A stretch of 64,000 bases of DNA from Natrialba chahannaoensis JCM 10990 (GCF_000337135.1 NZ_AOIN01000060.1:1-64000), one strand, 5' to 3'. Shown: positions 9,318 through 18,562, counted from the stretch's first letter. Program-made: numbers and translations. The notes: generated by a model from the letters alone, not told the origin.

Positions 9318-9604
9318 GGAGACGATCCACGCAGTAGCAGGAGTAATAGAGTGGCGATTCGCAGTTTGTGCAGTGCAGTCGCCTGGCATGAGTGTACTTG
9401 AGTAACCGTCGTTATGACTCAAGCGAGAAATCGACTCTGTACCTTCCGTCACGCTTCCGGTTGCGTCAGGACTGCGAGCAGTCAACCAATTTCCACGCCG
9501 TGCAACTCATACACCAAGCAACTCTGCAGTGACAGTATGCGCTGCAGGTCCCTCCTTACCAGCACTGTTTCAGACTTTGGCGGTGGCTGCCCATCGTGTT
9601 TAGT

Positions 9605-9830
9605 TTAGCGAGTTTCACCAGGCGGCGGAGGGTTGCAGCCACGGTTCTGCGGTTGCTTGATCGGCGTGGCTAAAGCTATCTCTGAATGAGGGGGTTCACC
9701 GTTTCATCTCTTCAAAGTACGTACAACAGCGTTCCGAGTTCCATGGCGGGTGGGTTGAAATCGGAGTCCTGATCGACCTAATGCAGCCGCTAGGTGGTTT
9801 TCGCGCAATAGGGGTCAGTTTCCGGGCCTG
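9605..9830 (-). pseudogene. decayed IS transposase C-terminus (second IS type)
   Basis: Minus-strand translation, moving between frames, gives RFQPTRHGTRNAVVRTLKR, then PSFRDSFSHADQATAEPWLQ, then SAAW, a stop, and NSL. In haloarchaeal DDE transposases the C-terminus reads RYERHGNRNSVERVFREVK, then RRTSSFSNCFSHAEADTADNW, then SFAFAWNQLI, so the order and spacing match. Stops and frame changes show that the gene is dead. Sequence further upstream on the same strand (9765-9830) can be aligned loosely to the preceding part. The rest of the 9265-9931 interval shows no gene. Confidence 0.55.
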
Positions 9831-9931
9831 CCACCGAGTAGTGGTTGGTCAGTACTGTGTCGCATTCTTTCCCGGCCTAACGTCCGGAGTTCCCTGCTTG
9901 TAGAAAGATGGATTTGTTATTATCTGCCTGT

Positions 9932-10153
9932 CTATTTGTCCATCAACACAACAGCCTCTCCCTCAAGAGCCAGTTTCTCCTGCGTAGTGTTTCTGACAGT
10001 CGTGGAGAGGCAGTACTTACTGTCACCGAGTTCTTCAACGACTTCGACTGTCCCAGTCACGCGGTCATCGATCTGTACCGGCAAGTGAAACGCCACTCTT
10101 CTAAGAGAGAGAGAGATGTTCTGTCTCGAACTTGGGGAAAAGCCAAACGGCAA
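9932..10153 (-). pseudogene. MaoC-like dehydratase fragment
   Basis: About 73 residues. The last 55 (HLPVQIDDRVTGTVEVVEEL, then STTVRNTTQEKLALEGEAVV) are a clear match to the C-terminal half of haloarchaeal MaoC-like enoyl-CoA hydratase (hotdog fold) proteins. The N-terminal half with the catalytic Asp/His pair is missing, and the first 18 residues look scrambled. It lies in the same decayed interval as the transposase relic upstream. An overlapping plus-strand open frame here lacks protein-like character. Confidence 0.6.
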
Positions 10154-10217
10154 TTTGATCCCTACTCTGGAACGGAGCCAAACTGTTCAGTTGCAAAAAA
10201 GCGGAGCAGGTACCGGT

Positions 10218-10649
10218 TCACGATGTCTCGTACGCCGGCGACTCGGTTCGGACGACGTCTGAGAGATTGCTCATTTCGTCGTCAAGGAGCACAACCAGAT
10301 CGTCAAACGTGATGATCCCTGTCAGTGTGTCGTCCTTAATAACCGGCATGCGGCGCACGCCATGTTCGGCCATTGTCGCACAGAGTTCGAACACGCCATC
10401 ATCGGACGATACCGTGTGCGGATCACGGTTCATGATGTCGTCGGCTGTTAGATCTTCGAGGCTTTTCCCCTCTCCGAACGCCATACTGACGTCGCGGTCG
10501 GTGATAATCCCGGCTGGTTTGTTCTCCGATTCGATCACGACACAGCCGACCTTCTTGTCGTCCATAAGCTGACAGACCTCTCGTATGGACGCTGTCGGTT
10601 CTGCTGATACCAGTTCTTCACGTGGGCGAGCGATGTCTTTGACAGGCAT
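10218..10649 (-). CDS. CBS-pair domain protein
   Basis: About 143 residues consisting of two CBS domains in tandem (residues 8-60 and 73-125). CBS pairs bind adenine nucleotides or SAM and sense energy state. Each domain shows the usual pattern: VCQLMDDKKVGCVVIE then AGIITDRDV, and ELCATMAEHGVRRMPVI then TGIITFDDL. The ATG at 10649 gives the typical start MPVKDIAR; the frame could extend to 10715 but that extension is atypical. Standalone CBS proteins are common in haloarchaea and the partner is usually unknown. It is an intact gene between relics. Confidence 0.85.
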   Translation of the reverse strand: MPVKDIARPREELVSAEPTASIREVCQLMDDKKVGCVVIESENKPAGIITDRDVSMAFGEGKSLEDLTADDIMNRDPHTVSSDDGVFELCATMAEHGVRRMPVIKDDTLTGIITFDDLVVLLDDEMSNLSDVVRTESPAYETS

Positions 10650-10887
10650 GCGAGTCTCCTCCTCTCCTCTTGCGAGGAGTAATCGTGGCCAATGACATAT
10701 GTTAACATTGCCCACAGGACGAGTACCACGAGAAGCGGGAAATAGCTTCTAATGCTAGAACAAGAAAGTCTAGAAATCAGAACGGTGTGAAAGAACGAAT
10801 GGTGTCTTGCTGCTTGAGATGAACCACTACTCGGCATTCTTCGCTGTCATTGTTGCTTCTCCACCGGTAAGCGTTGATCAACCTGTG

Positions 10888-11146
10888 GGTTATGTTCGAT
10901 GCTCTCATCGACCTCCGATTCGACTCCGTTGAGGCGATGTGTACCGTTCTCGTTGCGGGAACCAGACGGCTGTACGCACTGACCGAGAGTGTACCGCCGA
11001 TATTACGATAGGGTCGTACCGAGTTTCACTCGAGTTCGATGACGGCGTTCGGAGCGTATCGAAGTGTTCGAGTCCAACCTAGAGAGGACGCTAGAGGTCG
11101 AAGAAACACTTCTTGAGCGTAACAGAGCCGTAACCGATGAGACGAA
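10888..11146 (+). other. possible decayed reading frame
   Basis: Plus-strand frames here give protein-like pieces: LIDLRFDSVEAMCTVLVAG followed by a stop, then YRVSLEFDDGVRSVSK in another frame, then LERTLEVEETLLERNRAVTD ending at a TAG at 11144. They are collinear but in different frames, as in an eroded gene. I do not recognise the family. The rest of the interval between the CBS gene and the permease (10650-11146) holds nothing else I can name. Confidence 0.25.
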
Positions 11147-12559
11147 TTAGTCGTCTCCCGGATTTGGCACAGCAGCGTCTGCGCTACTGGTGTCTTCAGG
11201 AGATGCGGCGTCGAACAGCGGACTCTGCTCTCCAGGGACGATGGTGTTGAGCATGAGCGCCGAGAGCGCGGTCAGGATCACCGGTTCACCGAAGAACGTC
11301 TGGGCCGCGTTCGGCAGCCCGCTAATCGCTTCGGGGGTCGTCGCGATCCCGAGTCCGAGACCGAGCGAGACGGCAACGATGACCATGTTGCGGCGGTTGA
11401 GTTCGGTATGCAGGACGATTAATCGGAAGCCGCTGGCGGCGACCATCCCGACCATCAGGAGGACCGCACCACCGAAGACGGCGCTCGGAATCGTCGTCAC
11501 CAGGGCACCGGTTACCGGGCTGAGACCGAGTATCGCGAGAATGACGCCACTGATACCGACGACGTGGCGGCTCATCACACCCGTGAAGGTGACGATACCG
11601 ACGTTCTGTGAGAACGAGGTCACCGGAAACGTGCCGAAGATAGAGCCGAGCGAACTCAGCGACCCGTCGTTGAAGAGTGCACCGCGGAACTCGCGGTCAT
11701 CGGGGTTTCGCCCCTCTGCGGCAGTGACGCCGGACATGTCACCGACAGTTTCCATTGCGGAGACCAGAAAGAGGAACGCGAAGACGAGGATTGCGATCGG
11801 TTCGAATTCGAACCCAAAGTGGGTCGGTGACGGGAACGCGATTGCATCCGCACTCCCCACTGACGAGAAGTCGACGAGTCCGAAGCCGTAGACCACATCC
11901 AATGCGAGCGCGGCAGCGTAGCCGGCAGCGATTGCAACAAGGACGCTCAACAGCCGCGTCACCCCGCGCGTGAGCATATTGAGCCCGACAGCGATAGCCA
12001 GCACCAGCGCTGCCAGTCCGATGTGCTGAATCGCGCCGAACTCGCCGGCGTCTTGTGCTGCGGACCCGCCAGCGGCGTAGTCCATGCCCACCGGAATCAG
12101 ATACAGGCCGATAATCACGACGACGAGCCCGGTCACGAGCGGCGGGAAGAAGGGTTTGATGCGCTTGAACTGCCAGCCGATGAAGCCCTCGACGACGAAC
12201 CCGGTGACGAGAATCGCCCCGAAGACGGCGGCCATCCCGAACTCGATACCGATCGTCGTCGCTGCGCCGACGAACGTGAAACTCGAACCCATGACAATCG
12301 GCAGCTTTGCACCGACGGGACCGATCGTGTACGCCTGGATAACCGTCGCCAGGCCGGAAAAGAGCAACACCATCTGGACGATGTAGGCCGTGTCAGCCCC
12401 ATCGAGTCCGACGTTGCCGGCGACGATGTATGCCACCGCCGTCGCCGGCACAATCATCACCGCCACGTGTTGCAACCCGAGCAGGATTGACTTCGCCATC
12501 GGCGGCTTCTCGTCGAGCCCATACTCGAGTTCGATGCCATCCCCAGGATCGTTCGTCAT
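11147..12559 (-). CDS. NCS2-family nucleobase permease (xanthine/uracil type)
   Basis: A 470-residue polytopic membrane protein with 12-14 hydrophobic segments. It belongs to the nucleobase:cation symporter-2 family that imports uracil, xanthine or urate with protons or sodium. The N-terminus LEYGLDEKPPMAKSILLGLQ and QHVAVMIVPATAVA, and the segment VGDMSGVTAAEGRNPDDREF in the middle, are typical. The latter contains the conserved acidic residue of the substrate site. A phosphoribosyltransferase gene lies just upstream on the same strand, which suggests uptake and salvage of the same bases. Substrate cannot be assigned further. Confidence 0.9.
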   Translation of the reverse strand: MTNDPGDGIELEYGLDEKPPMAKSILLGLQHVAVMIVPATAVAYIVAGNVGLDGADTAYIVQMVLLFSGLATVIQAYTIGPVGAKLPIVMGSSFTFVGAATTIGIEFGMAAVFGAILVTGFVVEGFIGWQFKRIKPFFPPLVTGLVVVIIGLYLIPVGMDYAAGGSAAQDAGEFGAIQHIGLAALVLAIAVGLNMLTRGVTRLLSVLVAIAAGYAAALALDVVYGFGLVDFSSVGSADAIAFPSPTHFGFEFEPIAILVFAFLFLVSAMETVGDMSGVTAAEGRNPDDREFRGALFNDGSLSSLGSIFGTFPVTSFSQNVGIVTFTGVMSRHVVGISGVILAILGLSPVTGALVTTIPSAVFGGAVLLMVGMVAASGFRLIVLHTELNRRNMVIVAVSLGLGLGIATTPEAISGLPNAAQTFFGEPVILTALSALMLNTIVPGEQSPLFDAASPEDTSSADAAVPNPGDD

Positions 12560-12752
12560 CTATGACTGGGATCTACGTATCGAGGCGTAAAAGATTTCGT
12601 ATGTACGCTCATAATGGTGTTCTCTTCGCACCAATCTATACACTCTCGTGGATATAATTTGAGAACTGTGAAACACAACACGCGCTTATCAGTTGGTGGT
12701 ATTGGGAATGAGCGCGCTATGTACTCGAGTCCAGTGGAATGCAGAGTGCAGT

Positions 12753-12838
12753 CTATAGTAGCCACTGCAAGTCAATGCGCACCTGATCGCACGACGGCTG
12801 TGCGATCAGTGTGTAAATAGTTGCAGTTGTTACTATAG
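12753..12838. mobile_element. 86-bp palindromic MITE-like element, copy 1
   Basis: Imperfect terminal inverted repeats of about 40 bases cover nearly the whole element. The left end is CTATAGTAGCCACTG... and the right end read backwards is CTATAGTAACAACTG..., both continuing to a shared TGATCGCAC core. It codes for nothing. It lies 44 bases past the stop of the phosphoribosyltransferase, in the 323-base gap before the permease. A second copy with the same left end is at 18563-18743. Confidence 0.7.
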
Positions 12839-12882
12839 TACAGTCCAGTCTCGCCCAGCCGAGTCCAGTTCCAAACGCGCGA

Positions 12883-13428
12883 TCAGTGAACGACAACCTC
12901 GCCGTCTTCGACCGTGATGTCGATGAGACTCGTTGCGTCGAACTCGGTGTCATCGAGGGCGGAGGGACCGACTTTTCGCATGACAACGATGATGTCAGAG
13001 ATGTCGGCACCAATGTCGTCCAGGGCGGTACAGATCGAGGCCAGGGTGCCACCGGTCGAGAGCATGTCGTCAATGATGACGACGCGGTCGCCGGGTTCGA
13101 CGTCGTTAATGTACATCTCCGATTCGGAGTAGCCGGTCTCCTGGTGGAGCGAGACTTCGCCGTCGAGGCCGTACTCGCGCTTGCGGATGACGACGAGCGG
13201 GATGTCCGTCTGGAGCGAAACGGCGGTTGCGAGATGGATGCCCATCGCTTCGGGGGCGACGATCTTGTCGACGTTCAGGTCGGCGGTTTGCATGACCTCG
13301 ACGACGACCTCGCGCAGCAGTGCGGGGTCGAGCATCGGGACGCCGTTGCTGATCGGGTGGACGAGGTACTCGTAGCCGTCCTTGTCGATGATTGGCGCGT
13401 CGTCGAGCGACTCGAGGAGTCGGTCCAT
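12883..13428 (-). CDS. hpt: hypoxanthine/guanine (purine) phosphoribosyltransferase, archaeal type
   Basis: A 181-residue type I phosphoribosyltransferase that converts a free purine base and PRPP to the nucleoside monophosphate. The PRPP-binding loop is [14 protein letters not shown]. The N-terminal region [20 protein letters not shown] and the [16 protein letters not shown] segment are those of archaeal Hpt/Apt-like proteins. It lies upstream of an NCS2 permease on the same strand, separated by 323 bases that contain a MITE, so the two may have lost a shared transcript. Base specificity (adenine or hypoxanthine/guanine) is not certain from sequence. Confidence 0.88.
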   Translation of the reverse strand: MDRLLESLDDAPIIDKDGYEYLVHPISNGVPMLDPALLREVVVEVMQTADLNVDKIVAPEAMGIHLATAVSLQTDIPLVVIRKREYGLDGEVSLHQETGYSESEMYINDVEPGDRVVIIDDMLSTGGTLASICTALDDIGADISDIIVVMRKVGPSALDDTEFDATSLIDITVEDGEVVVH

Positions 13429-13529
13429 GGGGTGGGTTGGGTCAATCGTGGCAAAAGGGGTTCGTTCTCGGCTCCGGTTGAGAGTGTTTCGCCCGGATGG
13501 GCAGAAGACGGAGGTATTGGCGTCTCCGG

Positions 13530-14129
13530 CTATCCGTCGTGGTCCGAATCGGTGTCGCCGTTGCCGGTGTCTGAATCGGTATCACCGTTCGCGCGGTCTG
13601 CGTTAGTATCCGAATCAGTGTCACCGTTGTCGGAGTCCGAATCGCTGTCTGAAGCAGTCTCACCGTTGCCGCCGTTCGAGTCGCTATCCGAATCAGTGTC
13701 GCTGTCCCCATCTGCGTCGGTATTGCCGTTGTTACCCGACTCGGAGTCCGAATCGCGCCCACCTGGCGGGTGCATCAGCGCAGTTTCCGGGTCGGCTGGC
13801 TCCGTCTCAGTCTCAGTCTCTGTCACAGATCCGACACCGACCTCGCTACGTCCTCTGGCATCGGTTCCTTGTTCTTCGCTGCGGTCGCTATCACTAGCGG
13901 CTGCACGCTCGCGAATCCGGTCCGGTGCCAGCAGGTACAACGCGACCGGTGGAATGACGTAGCTGGCGATCGCGAGCGCAGCGAACCACGGGTCGAGAAA
14001 GACGAGAAGCCCGAAGATCGCAAGTCCCGCCGCGGCGGCCGCGTGCGCAGCCGTCTTCGTGTAGTGGCGGTAGAACGTCCAGAAATCACCGAGCACTGCT
14101 GCCGTGTGAGTGTCTGTTGGCCGCCCCAT
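13530..14129 (-). CDS. membrane protein with acidic Ser-Asp repeat tail
   Basis: About 199 residues from the ATG at 14129. Two adjacent hydrophobic segments (about residues 27-45 and 48-70: [20 protein letters not shown] and [16 protein letters not shown]) are followed by a cytoplasmic or external tail of about 120 residues made of D, S, T, G, N and E with short DSDS and GDTDSDT repeats. The frame is open to 14288 but the upstream part has atypical composition. The tail resembles other haloarchaeal acidic linkers and has no enzymatic motif. It is divergent from the HTH_10 regulator; the 5' ends are about 60 bases apart. Confidence 0.7.
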   Translation of the reverse strand: MGRPTDTHTAAVLGDFWTFYRHYTKTAAHAAAAAGLAIFGLLVFLDPWFAALAIASYVIPPVALYLLAPDRIRERAAASDSDRSEEQGTDARGRSEVGVGSVTETETETEPADPETALMHPPGGRDSDSESGNNGNTDADGDSDTDSDSDSNGGNGETASDSDSDSDNGDTDSDTNADRANGDTDSDTGNGDTDSDHDG

Positions 14130-14188
14130 GCGAACTGTACACGACCAATCGGGAAACCATTTGTCGCGCGAGCACCTACACACAGCCG

Positions 14189-14977
14189 ATGAGAGAGTTC
14201 GTCTTCGCCCTGGAGTACGAACCGGGGACCAACCCGGTCGCTGATGTCCTCGCGGATCACCCCGACGCGTCGGTTCGCTCCCTGTCATGTCACGTCAGCG
14301 CTGACAGCCTCTGGCGCGTCGACCTCGCGACCGGCTCCGAAACTGCCCTCGCCGAGCTCGAGGCCGCCTACAAGACGGCGGACTACTTTGCAGACTGTCT
14401 CGTGAAGGACGACTGCGGAGCAGACTGTGAAGTCCAGGTTCTCGACCGCTCGAGCGACACGCTCGTCGTCTATACCTACTGGGACCGAACCGACGTCTGC
14501 ACGTCGGTCCCCCACGTTGCACGGGAACACCTCGGCGACGGCATGCTGTTCGAGACCTACCGCGAGGGGCGACGCTACCGCTGGCGGATCGTCCTCGCAA
14601 GCGATGCACCGATCCACGCGTTCTTCGACGCACTCGGCGAGGAGGTCGGCGAGTGTACCGGCATGGAGATGATCCGACTGACAGAACTCGATCCGGAACA
14701 CGGCGGGAACGGCGCGGCTGCCGGCGCTGAAACCGGTGGTGTCGCCAACGGCTCCCTCGCTGGTGCTCTCCCAACGGAACAGCGAGAGGCCCTGCAGGCG
14801 GCGGTCGACCGTGGTTACTACGAGACGCCGCGCCGGATCGACCTCTCGGAGCTCGCCGAGGAACTCGACGTGCCGCGCTCGACGCTCTCCTACCGGCTCC
14901 GTCGGGCTGAGGCGACGCTTGCGGCGACGTTCGTCGACGAGACAGAGTCGATCGAGCAGCTCGCCGCTGGCCTGTAA
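14189..14977 (+). CDS. HTH_10 (bacterio-opsin activator-like) regulator, cysteine-rich
   Basis: A 262-residue transcription regulator. The C-terminal 60 residues form the HTH_10 domain typical of Halobacteria (ALQAAVDRGYYETPRRIDL, then LAEELDVPRSTLSYRLRRAE). The N-terminal 180 residues are a sensor region containing at least six cysteines, in CHVS, DCLVKDDCGADC, DVCTS and GECTGM. That number is unusual for a haloarchaeal protein and fits metal binding. The next gene downstream, after 274 bases, is a P1B metal ATPase, so a role as its metal-dependent activator is a reasonable inference. The ATG at 14189 gives MREFVFALEYEPG, a normal start for this family. Confidence 0.88.
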   Translation: MREFVFALEYEPGTNPVADVLADHPDASVRSLSCHVSADSLWRVDLATGSETALAELEAAYKTADYFADCLVKDDCGADCEVQVLDRSSDTLVVYTYWDRTDVCTSVPHVAREHLGDGMLFETYREGRRYRWRIVLASDAPIHAFFDALGEEVGECTGMEMIRLTELDPEHGGNGAAAGAETGGVANGSLAGALPTEQREALQAAVDRGYYETPRRIDLSELAEELDVPRSTLSYRLRRAEATLAATFVDETESIEQLAAGL

Positions 14978-15139
14978 TCAGCGATATCCGCCGTTTTCAA
15001 CCACCCGACAGCCCTTCCTGATAGCGGCCCGACCGAGCGTTCGAGGATGGCTATACTACTCGAGTGCACCTGAGAGGTGACAGCCGGTACCCCCTTCGCA
15101 ACGCTGACCCGGATCAGTAGTGCTATCCTCGCTACAGGC

Positions 15140-15159
15140 GGCTGCAGACGACTGCAGCC
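15140..15159. promoter_or_regulatory. perfect dyad upstream of metal ATPase gene
   Basis: GGCTGCAG, a 4-base spacer ACGA, and CTGCAGCC form a perfect 8-base inverted repeat about 93 bases before the ATPase start. It could be an operator for the upstream HTH_10 regulator, or a hairpin in the leader or 3' region. There is no T-tract after it, so a terminator is less likely. The rest of the 14978-15251 interval shows no gene. Confidence 0.35.
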
Positions 15160-15251
15160 GACCGTAACAAACGCTCGGTTGGCATATCCCGACCCCCAAG
15201 TTGGCGCACGCCAAACAACCTGTATGCTATCCCGGCCAGTAGACACTGGTA

Positions 15252-17981
15252 ATGAGAGATTCCACCCCCGGTGTGCCGCCCGATTCGGCGGATTCGGCGG
15301 GCTCGACGACTGCGACAGATGTGAATCAGTGTGCGGACGACTGCTGTTCGGACTCGGACGCGAAATCGAGTACGACGCGTACGCTCGAGCTACAGGTTCC
15401 CGAGATGGACTGTCCCTCCTGTGCGAGCAAGGTGACGAACAGTGTCGAGCGACTCGATGGCATCGACGACCTCGACGCACAGGTGACGAGCGGCCGTCTG
15501 CTGGTGTCCTACGATGGGGCTGTGACAAGCCAGTCGGAGATTCGAGACCGCGTTCGCGCGGCGGGGTACGAAATCGTTGGCAAGCGTGGTGGTAGCGGCG
15601 ATGCCGGTGCCGACGGAACCGCCGGTACCGCGTCGGCAGGTGAGCAGTCGTTCTCGGTTCCGGAGATGGACTGCGCTTCGTGCGCATCCAAGGTGGAGAA
15701 CGCACTTCAGAACACCGACGGCGTGAGCGAAATCGAAACCCAGCCTACGTCGGGCCGTGTCACCGTCTCGACCGACGGCGACACTGATACCGCAACCGTC
15801 GTCACCGCCATCGAATCAGCCGGCTACGACGCCTCACTCATCGACGACGGTAGCAAACGGATGGGTGACAAACAGGCCGTCTGGAAGAGCCGCCGCGCCG
15901 TCGGCACCGCAGTTGGCGGCGTCCTCGTCACGATCGGGATGGTACTCGAGTTCGTTCTCCCGGCACTCGATCCGGCGCTCGGGACCGTCGCGGGCCGGAC
16001 CTACGAACTCTCGCACCTGCTGTTCATCGCGGCGGTCGTGGTTGCGGGGACGCCGATCATCAGAAACGGCTACTACTCGGCGCGAAACCGGAGTCTGGAC
16101 ATCGACTTCCTGATGACCGCCGGTATCCTCGCCAGCGTCGCGGCTCACCACCCCTTCGAGGGAGCAATGCTCGCGGTGCTCTTCTCGGTCGCAGAGCTGT
16201 TGGAGCGCTTCTCGATGGATCGTGCGCGTGACTCGCTGCGAGAACTGATGGATCTCTCGCCGGAGACGGCGACTATCCGTCGCGAGGACGGCACCGAAGA
16301 GACGGTGCCTGCGGATGAACTCGAGGTCGGCGACGTGGTCGTCGTTCGACCGGGTGAGAAGATCCCGGCCGACGGCGTCGTCCGCGAGGGCGAGAGCGCG
16401 ATCGACCAGTCGCCCATCACCGGCGAGAGCGTCCCAGTCGACAAGACAGCGGACGACGAAGTTTTCGCCGGGACGATTCCCGAGTCCGGCTACCTCGAGA
16501 TCGACGTCGAGAGCGAGGCCGACGAGTCGACTATCGCCCGCATCGTCCGGATCGTCGAGGACGCAGAGCGCGAGCAGACCAAACGCGAGCAGTTCGTCGA
16601 CCGCTTTGCGAGTGCCTACACGCCGATCGTCGTCGTGCTCGCACTCGCCGTCGCAATTGCTCCACCGCTCGTCGCCGGCGCGTCCTGGAACACCTGGTTC
16701 CTGCGCGGGCTCACGCTGCTGGTCATCGCCTGCCCCTGTGCGTTCGTCATCTCGACGCCGGTCAGCGTCGTCTCAGGAATCACGAGCGCCGCCCGCAACG
16801 GCGTGCTGATCAAGGGCGGCCGCCATCTCGAGGTGACCGGCGAGAGCGACGTCCTCGCGGTCGACAAGACCGGGACGCTGACCCAGGGCGACCTCTCCGT
16901 GACGGACGTGATCCCACTCGAGGGCGCGACTGACGAAGATGTACTCCGCCGTGCTGGGGCAGTCGAGCGACGCAGTGAACACCCGATCGGACAGTCGATT
17001 GTCGGCTACGCCGAGGAACAAGGTGTCGCTATCGACGAGCCTGATATCTCGGCGTTCGAGGCGCTGACCGGCAGGGGTGTTCGAGCGGATATCGACGGTG
17101 AAACCCACTACGTCGGGAAGCCGGACCTCTTTGACGGTCTGGCGGATCTGAAACACGTCCACGCGACGACCGACGGCGGCATGAACGTCGCGAGCGCAAC
17201 GCGTCCGAAGCGCCAGTGTGAGCGCGAGAACTGTCTCGACGTGCTCGAAGATGTCGTCCCCAAGCTGGAGGCAGAGGGCAAGACGATCGTCATCGTCGGC
17301 ACCGAAGACGGCCCGATCGGCGTGATCGCTGTCGCAGACCAGGTCCGCCCAGAGGCCGCTTGGGCCGTCTCACGGCTGCAAGATCAGGGCGTCCGCGTCG
17401 TGATGCTTACCGGCGACAACGAGGGCACGGCCCGTGCAATCGCAAACGAGGTCGGCATCGACGAGTTCCACGCGGAGTTGCTCCCCGAGGAGAAACTCGA
17501 GTGGATCCAGCGACTCGAACGGGAGGCTGGCGATGGGGCTGACGACGGCACCGGCCACGTCGCCATGGTCGGCGACGGCATCAACGACGCGCCCGCGATG
17601 GCGACCGCGACCGTCGGCATCGCCATGGGCGCGGCCGGCACGGACACTGCACTCGAGACAGCGGACGTGGCGCTGATGGGCGACGACCTCACGCGCCTGC
17701 CCTACCTCTACGAGCTCTCGGGGAAGGCAAACGGCGTCATCCGGCAGAACATCTGGTCGAGTCTGGCTGTGAAGGCGGTGCTCGCCGCCGGTGCACCGGT
17801 CGGAATCGTCACAGTGATTCACGCGGTCATCATCGGCGACATGGGGATGAGCCTCGGCGTGACGGGGAACGCGATGCGCTTAGCGAACGTGGAGCCGGAG
17901 ACGCCGGCTGATGCGGAGTTAGAATCGGTTGCTGGGTCCGCTAATGCTGCTGCCCCCGCCGACTCCGCTGCCCCCCGCTGA
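15252..17981 (+). CDS. zntA: P1B-type heavy-metal ATPase, ZntA-like (Zn/Cd/Pb export)
   Basis: A 909-residue cation-export ATPase. The N-terminus has a Cys-rich stretch (QCADDCCSDSD) and two HMA metal-binding domains with MDCPSC (near 55) and MDCASC (near 140). The core has the TM6 metal site CPC (about 494-496), the phosphorylated Asp538 in DKTGTLTQGD, EHPIGQS, and GDGINDAPAM near 775. The final membrane pair has a Lys in NIWSSLAVK (near 841) and an Asp in IIGDMGMSL (near 863). Those are the marks of the P1B-2 subgroup, which exports zinc, cadmium and lead, rather than the copper subgroup. A short insertion with two cysteines (RQCERENCLD) lies in the nucleotide-binding domain. Likely regulated by the cysteine-rich protein encoded upstream. 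Confidence 0.93.
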   Translation: MRDSTPGVPPDSADSAGSTTATDVNQCADDCCSDSDAKSSTTRTLELQVPEMDCPSCASKVTNSVERLDGIDDLDAQVTSGRLLVSYDGAVTSQSEIRDRVRAAGYEIVGKRGGSGDAGADGTAGTASAGEQSFSVPEMDCASCASKVENALQNTDGVSEIETQPTSGRVTVSTDGDTDTATVVTAIESAGYDASLIDDGSKRMGDKQAVWKSRRAVGTAVGGVLVTIGMVLEFVLPALDPALGTVAGRTYELSHLLFIAAVVVAGTPIIRNGYYSARNRSLDIDFLMTAGILASVAAHHPFEGAMLAVLFSVAELLERFSMDRARDSLRELMDLSPETATIRREDGTEETVPADELEVGDVVVVRPGEKIPADGVVREGESAIDQSPITGESVPVDKTADDEVFAGTIPESGYLEIDVESEADESTIARIVRIVEDAEREQTKREQFVDRFASAYTPIVVVLALAVAIAPPLVAGASWNTWFLRGLTLLVIACPCAFVISTPVSVVSGITSAARNGVLIKGGRHLEVTGESDVLAVDKTGTLTQGDLSVTDVIPLEGATDEDVLRRAGAVERRSEHPIGQSIVGYAEEQGVAIDEPDISAFEALTGRGVRADIDGETHYVGKPDLFDGLADLKHVHATTDGGMNVASATRPKRQCERENCLDVLEDVVPKLEAEGKTIVIVGTEDGPIGVIAVADQVRPEAAWAVSRLQDQGVRVVMLTGDNEGTARAIANEVGIDEFHAELLPEEKLEWIQRLEREAGDGADDGTGHVAMVGDGINDAPAMATATVGIAMGAAGTDTALETADVALMGDDLTRLPYLYELSGKANGVIRQNIWSSLAVKAVLAAGAPVGIVTVIHAVIIGDMGMSLGVTGNAMRLANVEPETPADAELESVAGSANAAAPADSAAPR

Positions 17982-18250
17982 TTCCGCTGGCTCCGCAACC
18001 GAGACGAACACAGTAGCCGAGTAACGTCAGTTCGGTATGACGTTGGTCCGGGTCACTCGAGTACATCACTCCTGCGCACTGTTGCAAACCATCCGTTCTC
18101 TTTCGTGGCGGAGTGAAGCAAGATCTCATCGGAGACCGTTCTGAGTTGGGATAGAACTGGGGTAGAAGACTGGAACAACCGGTGCGGTCGTCGCTGGCCT
18201 GGTCACGTGGTTCCCTCGAGGCAGTGTTACAGTAGATTTTCCTCACGTGT

Positions 18251-18511
18251 TCACCACTCATACGGCCATAACAGACCGATATGAAAGCAGATGACTGCAG
18301 AGGCCACGAATATGATCTGTTCCATAGGGAGGATATAAAAAGACAGCCCTGTTCCGGTAATCCCGATACCAAAGACGGGTGTTGTTGCCCATTCCGGAGG
18401 GAGAAAATCGAATTTCGCATACCTATCCGCGGCAAGAATAAGCAATACTGTTACCAATGCAGATAATGAGATGGCCTGTAGATAGATCATTACTTCTACT
18501 GGTTCATCCAT
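18251..18511 (-). CDS. small membrane protein, unknown
   Basis: About 86 residues from the ATG at 18511 with two or three hydrophobic segments (IYLQAISLSALVTVLLILAA; FGIGITGTGLSFYILPM; IIFVASAVICFHIGLLW). Base composition is markedly more A/T-rich than its neighbours, with codons uncommon in the rest of the window, suggesting recent acquisition or relaxed selection. Its 5' end is about 50 bases from a MITE. No family recognised. The 17982-18250 interval downstream holds no gene I can support. Confidence 0.5.
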   Translation of the reverse strand: MDEPVEVMIYLQAISLSALVTVLLILAADRYAKFDFLPPEWATTPVFGIGITGTGLSFYILPMEQIIFVASAVICFHIGLLWPYEW

Positions 18512-18562
18512 GAGCTTAATCCATCCGCTCTGAGCTGCATCAAAGCACACAGAAATGCCGAA

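Noticed and set aside
10104-10116. GA dinucleotide run
   Set aside because: Short microsatellite inside a decayed MaoC fragment.
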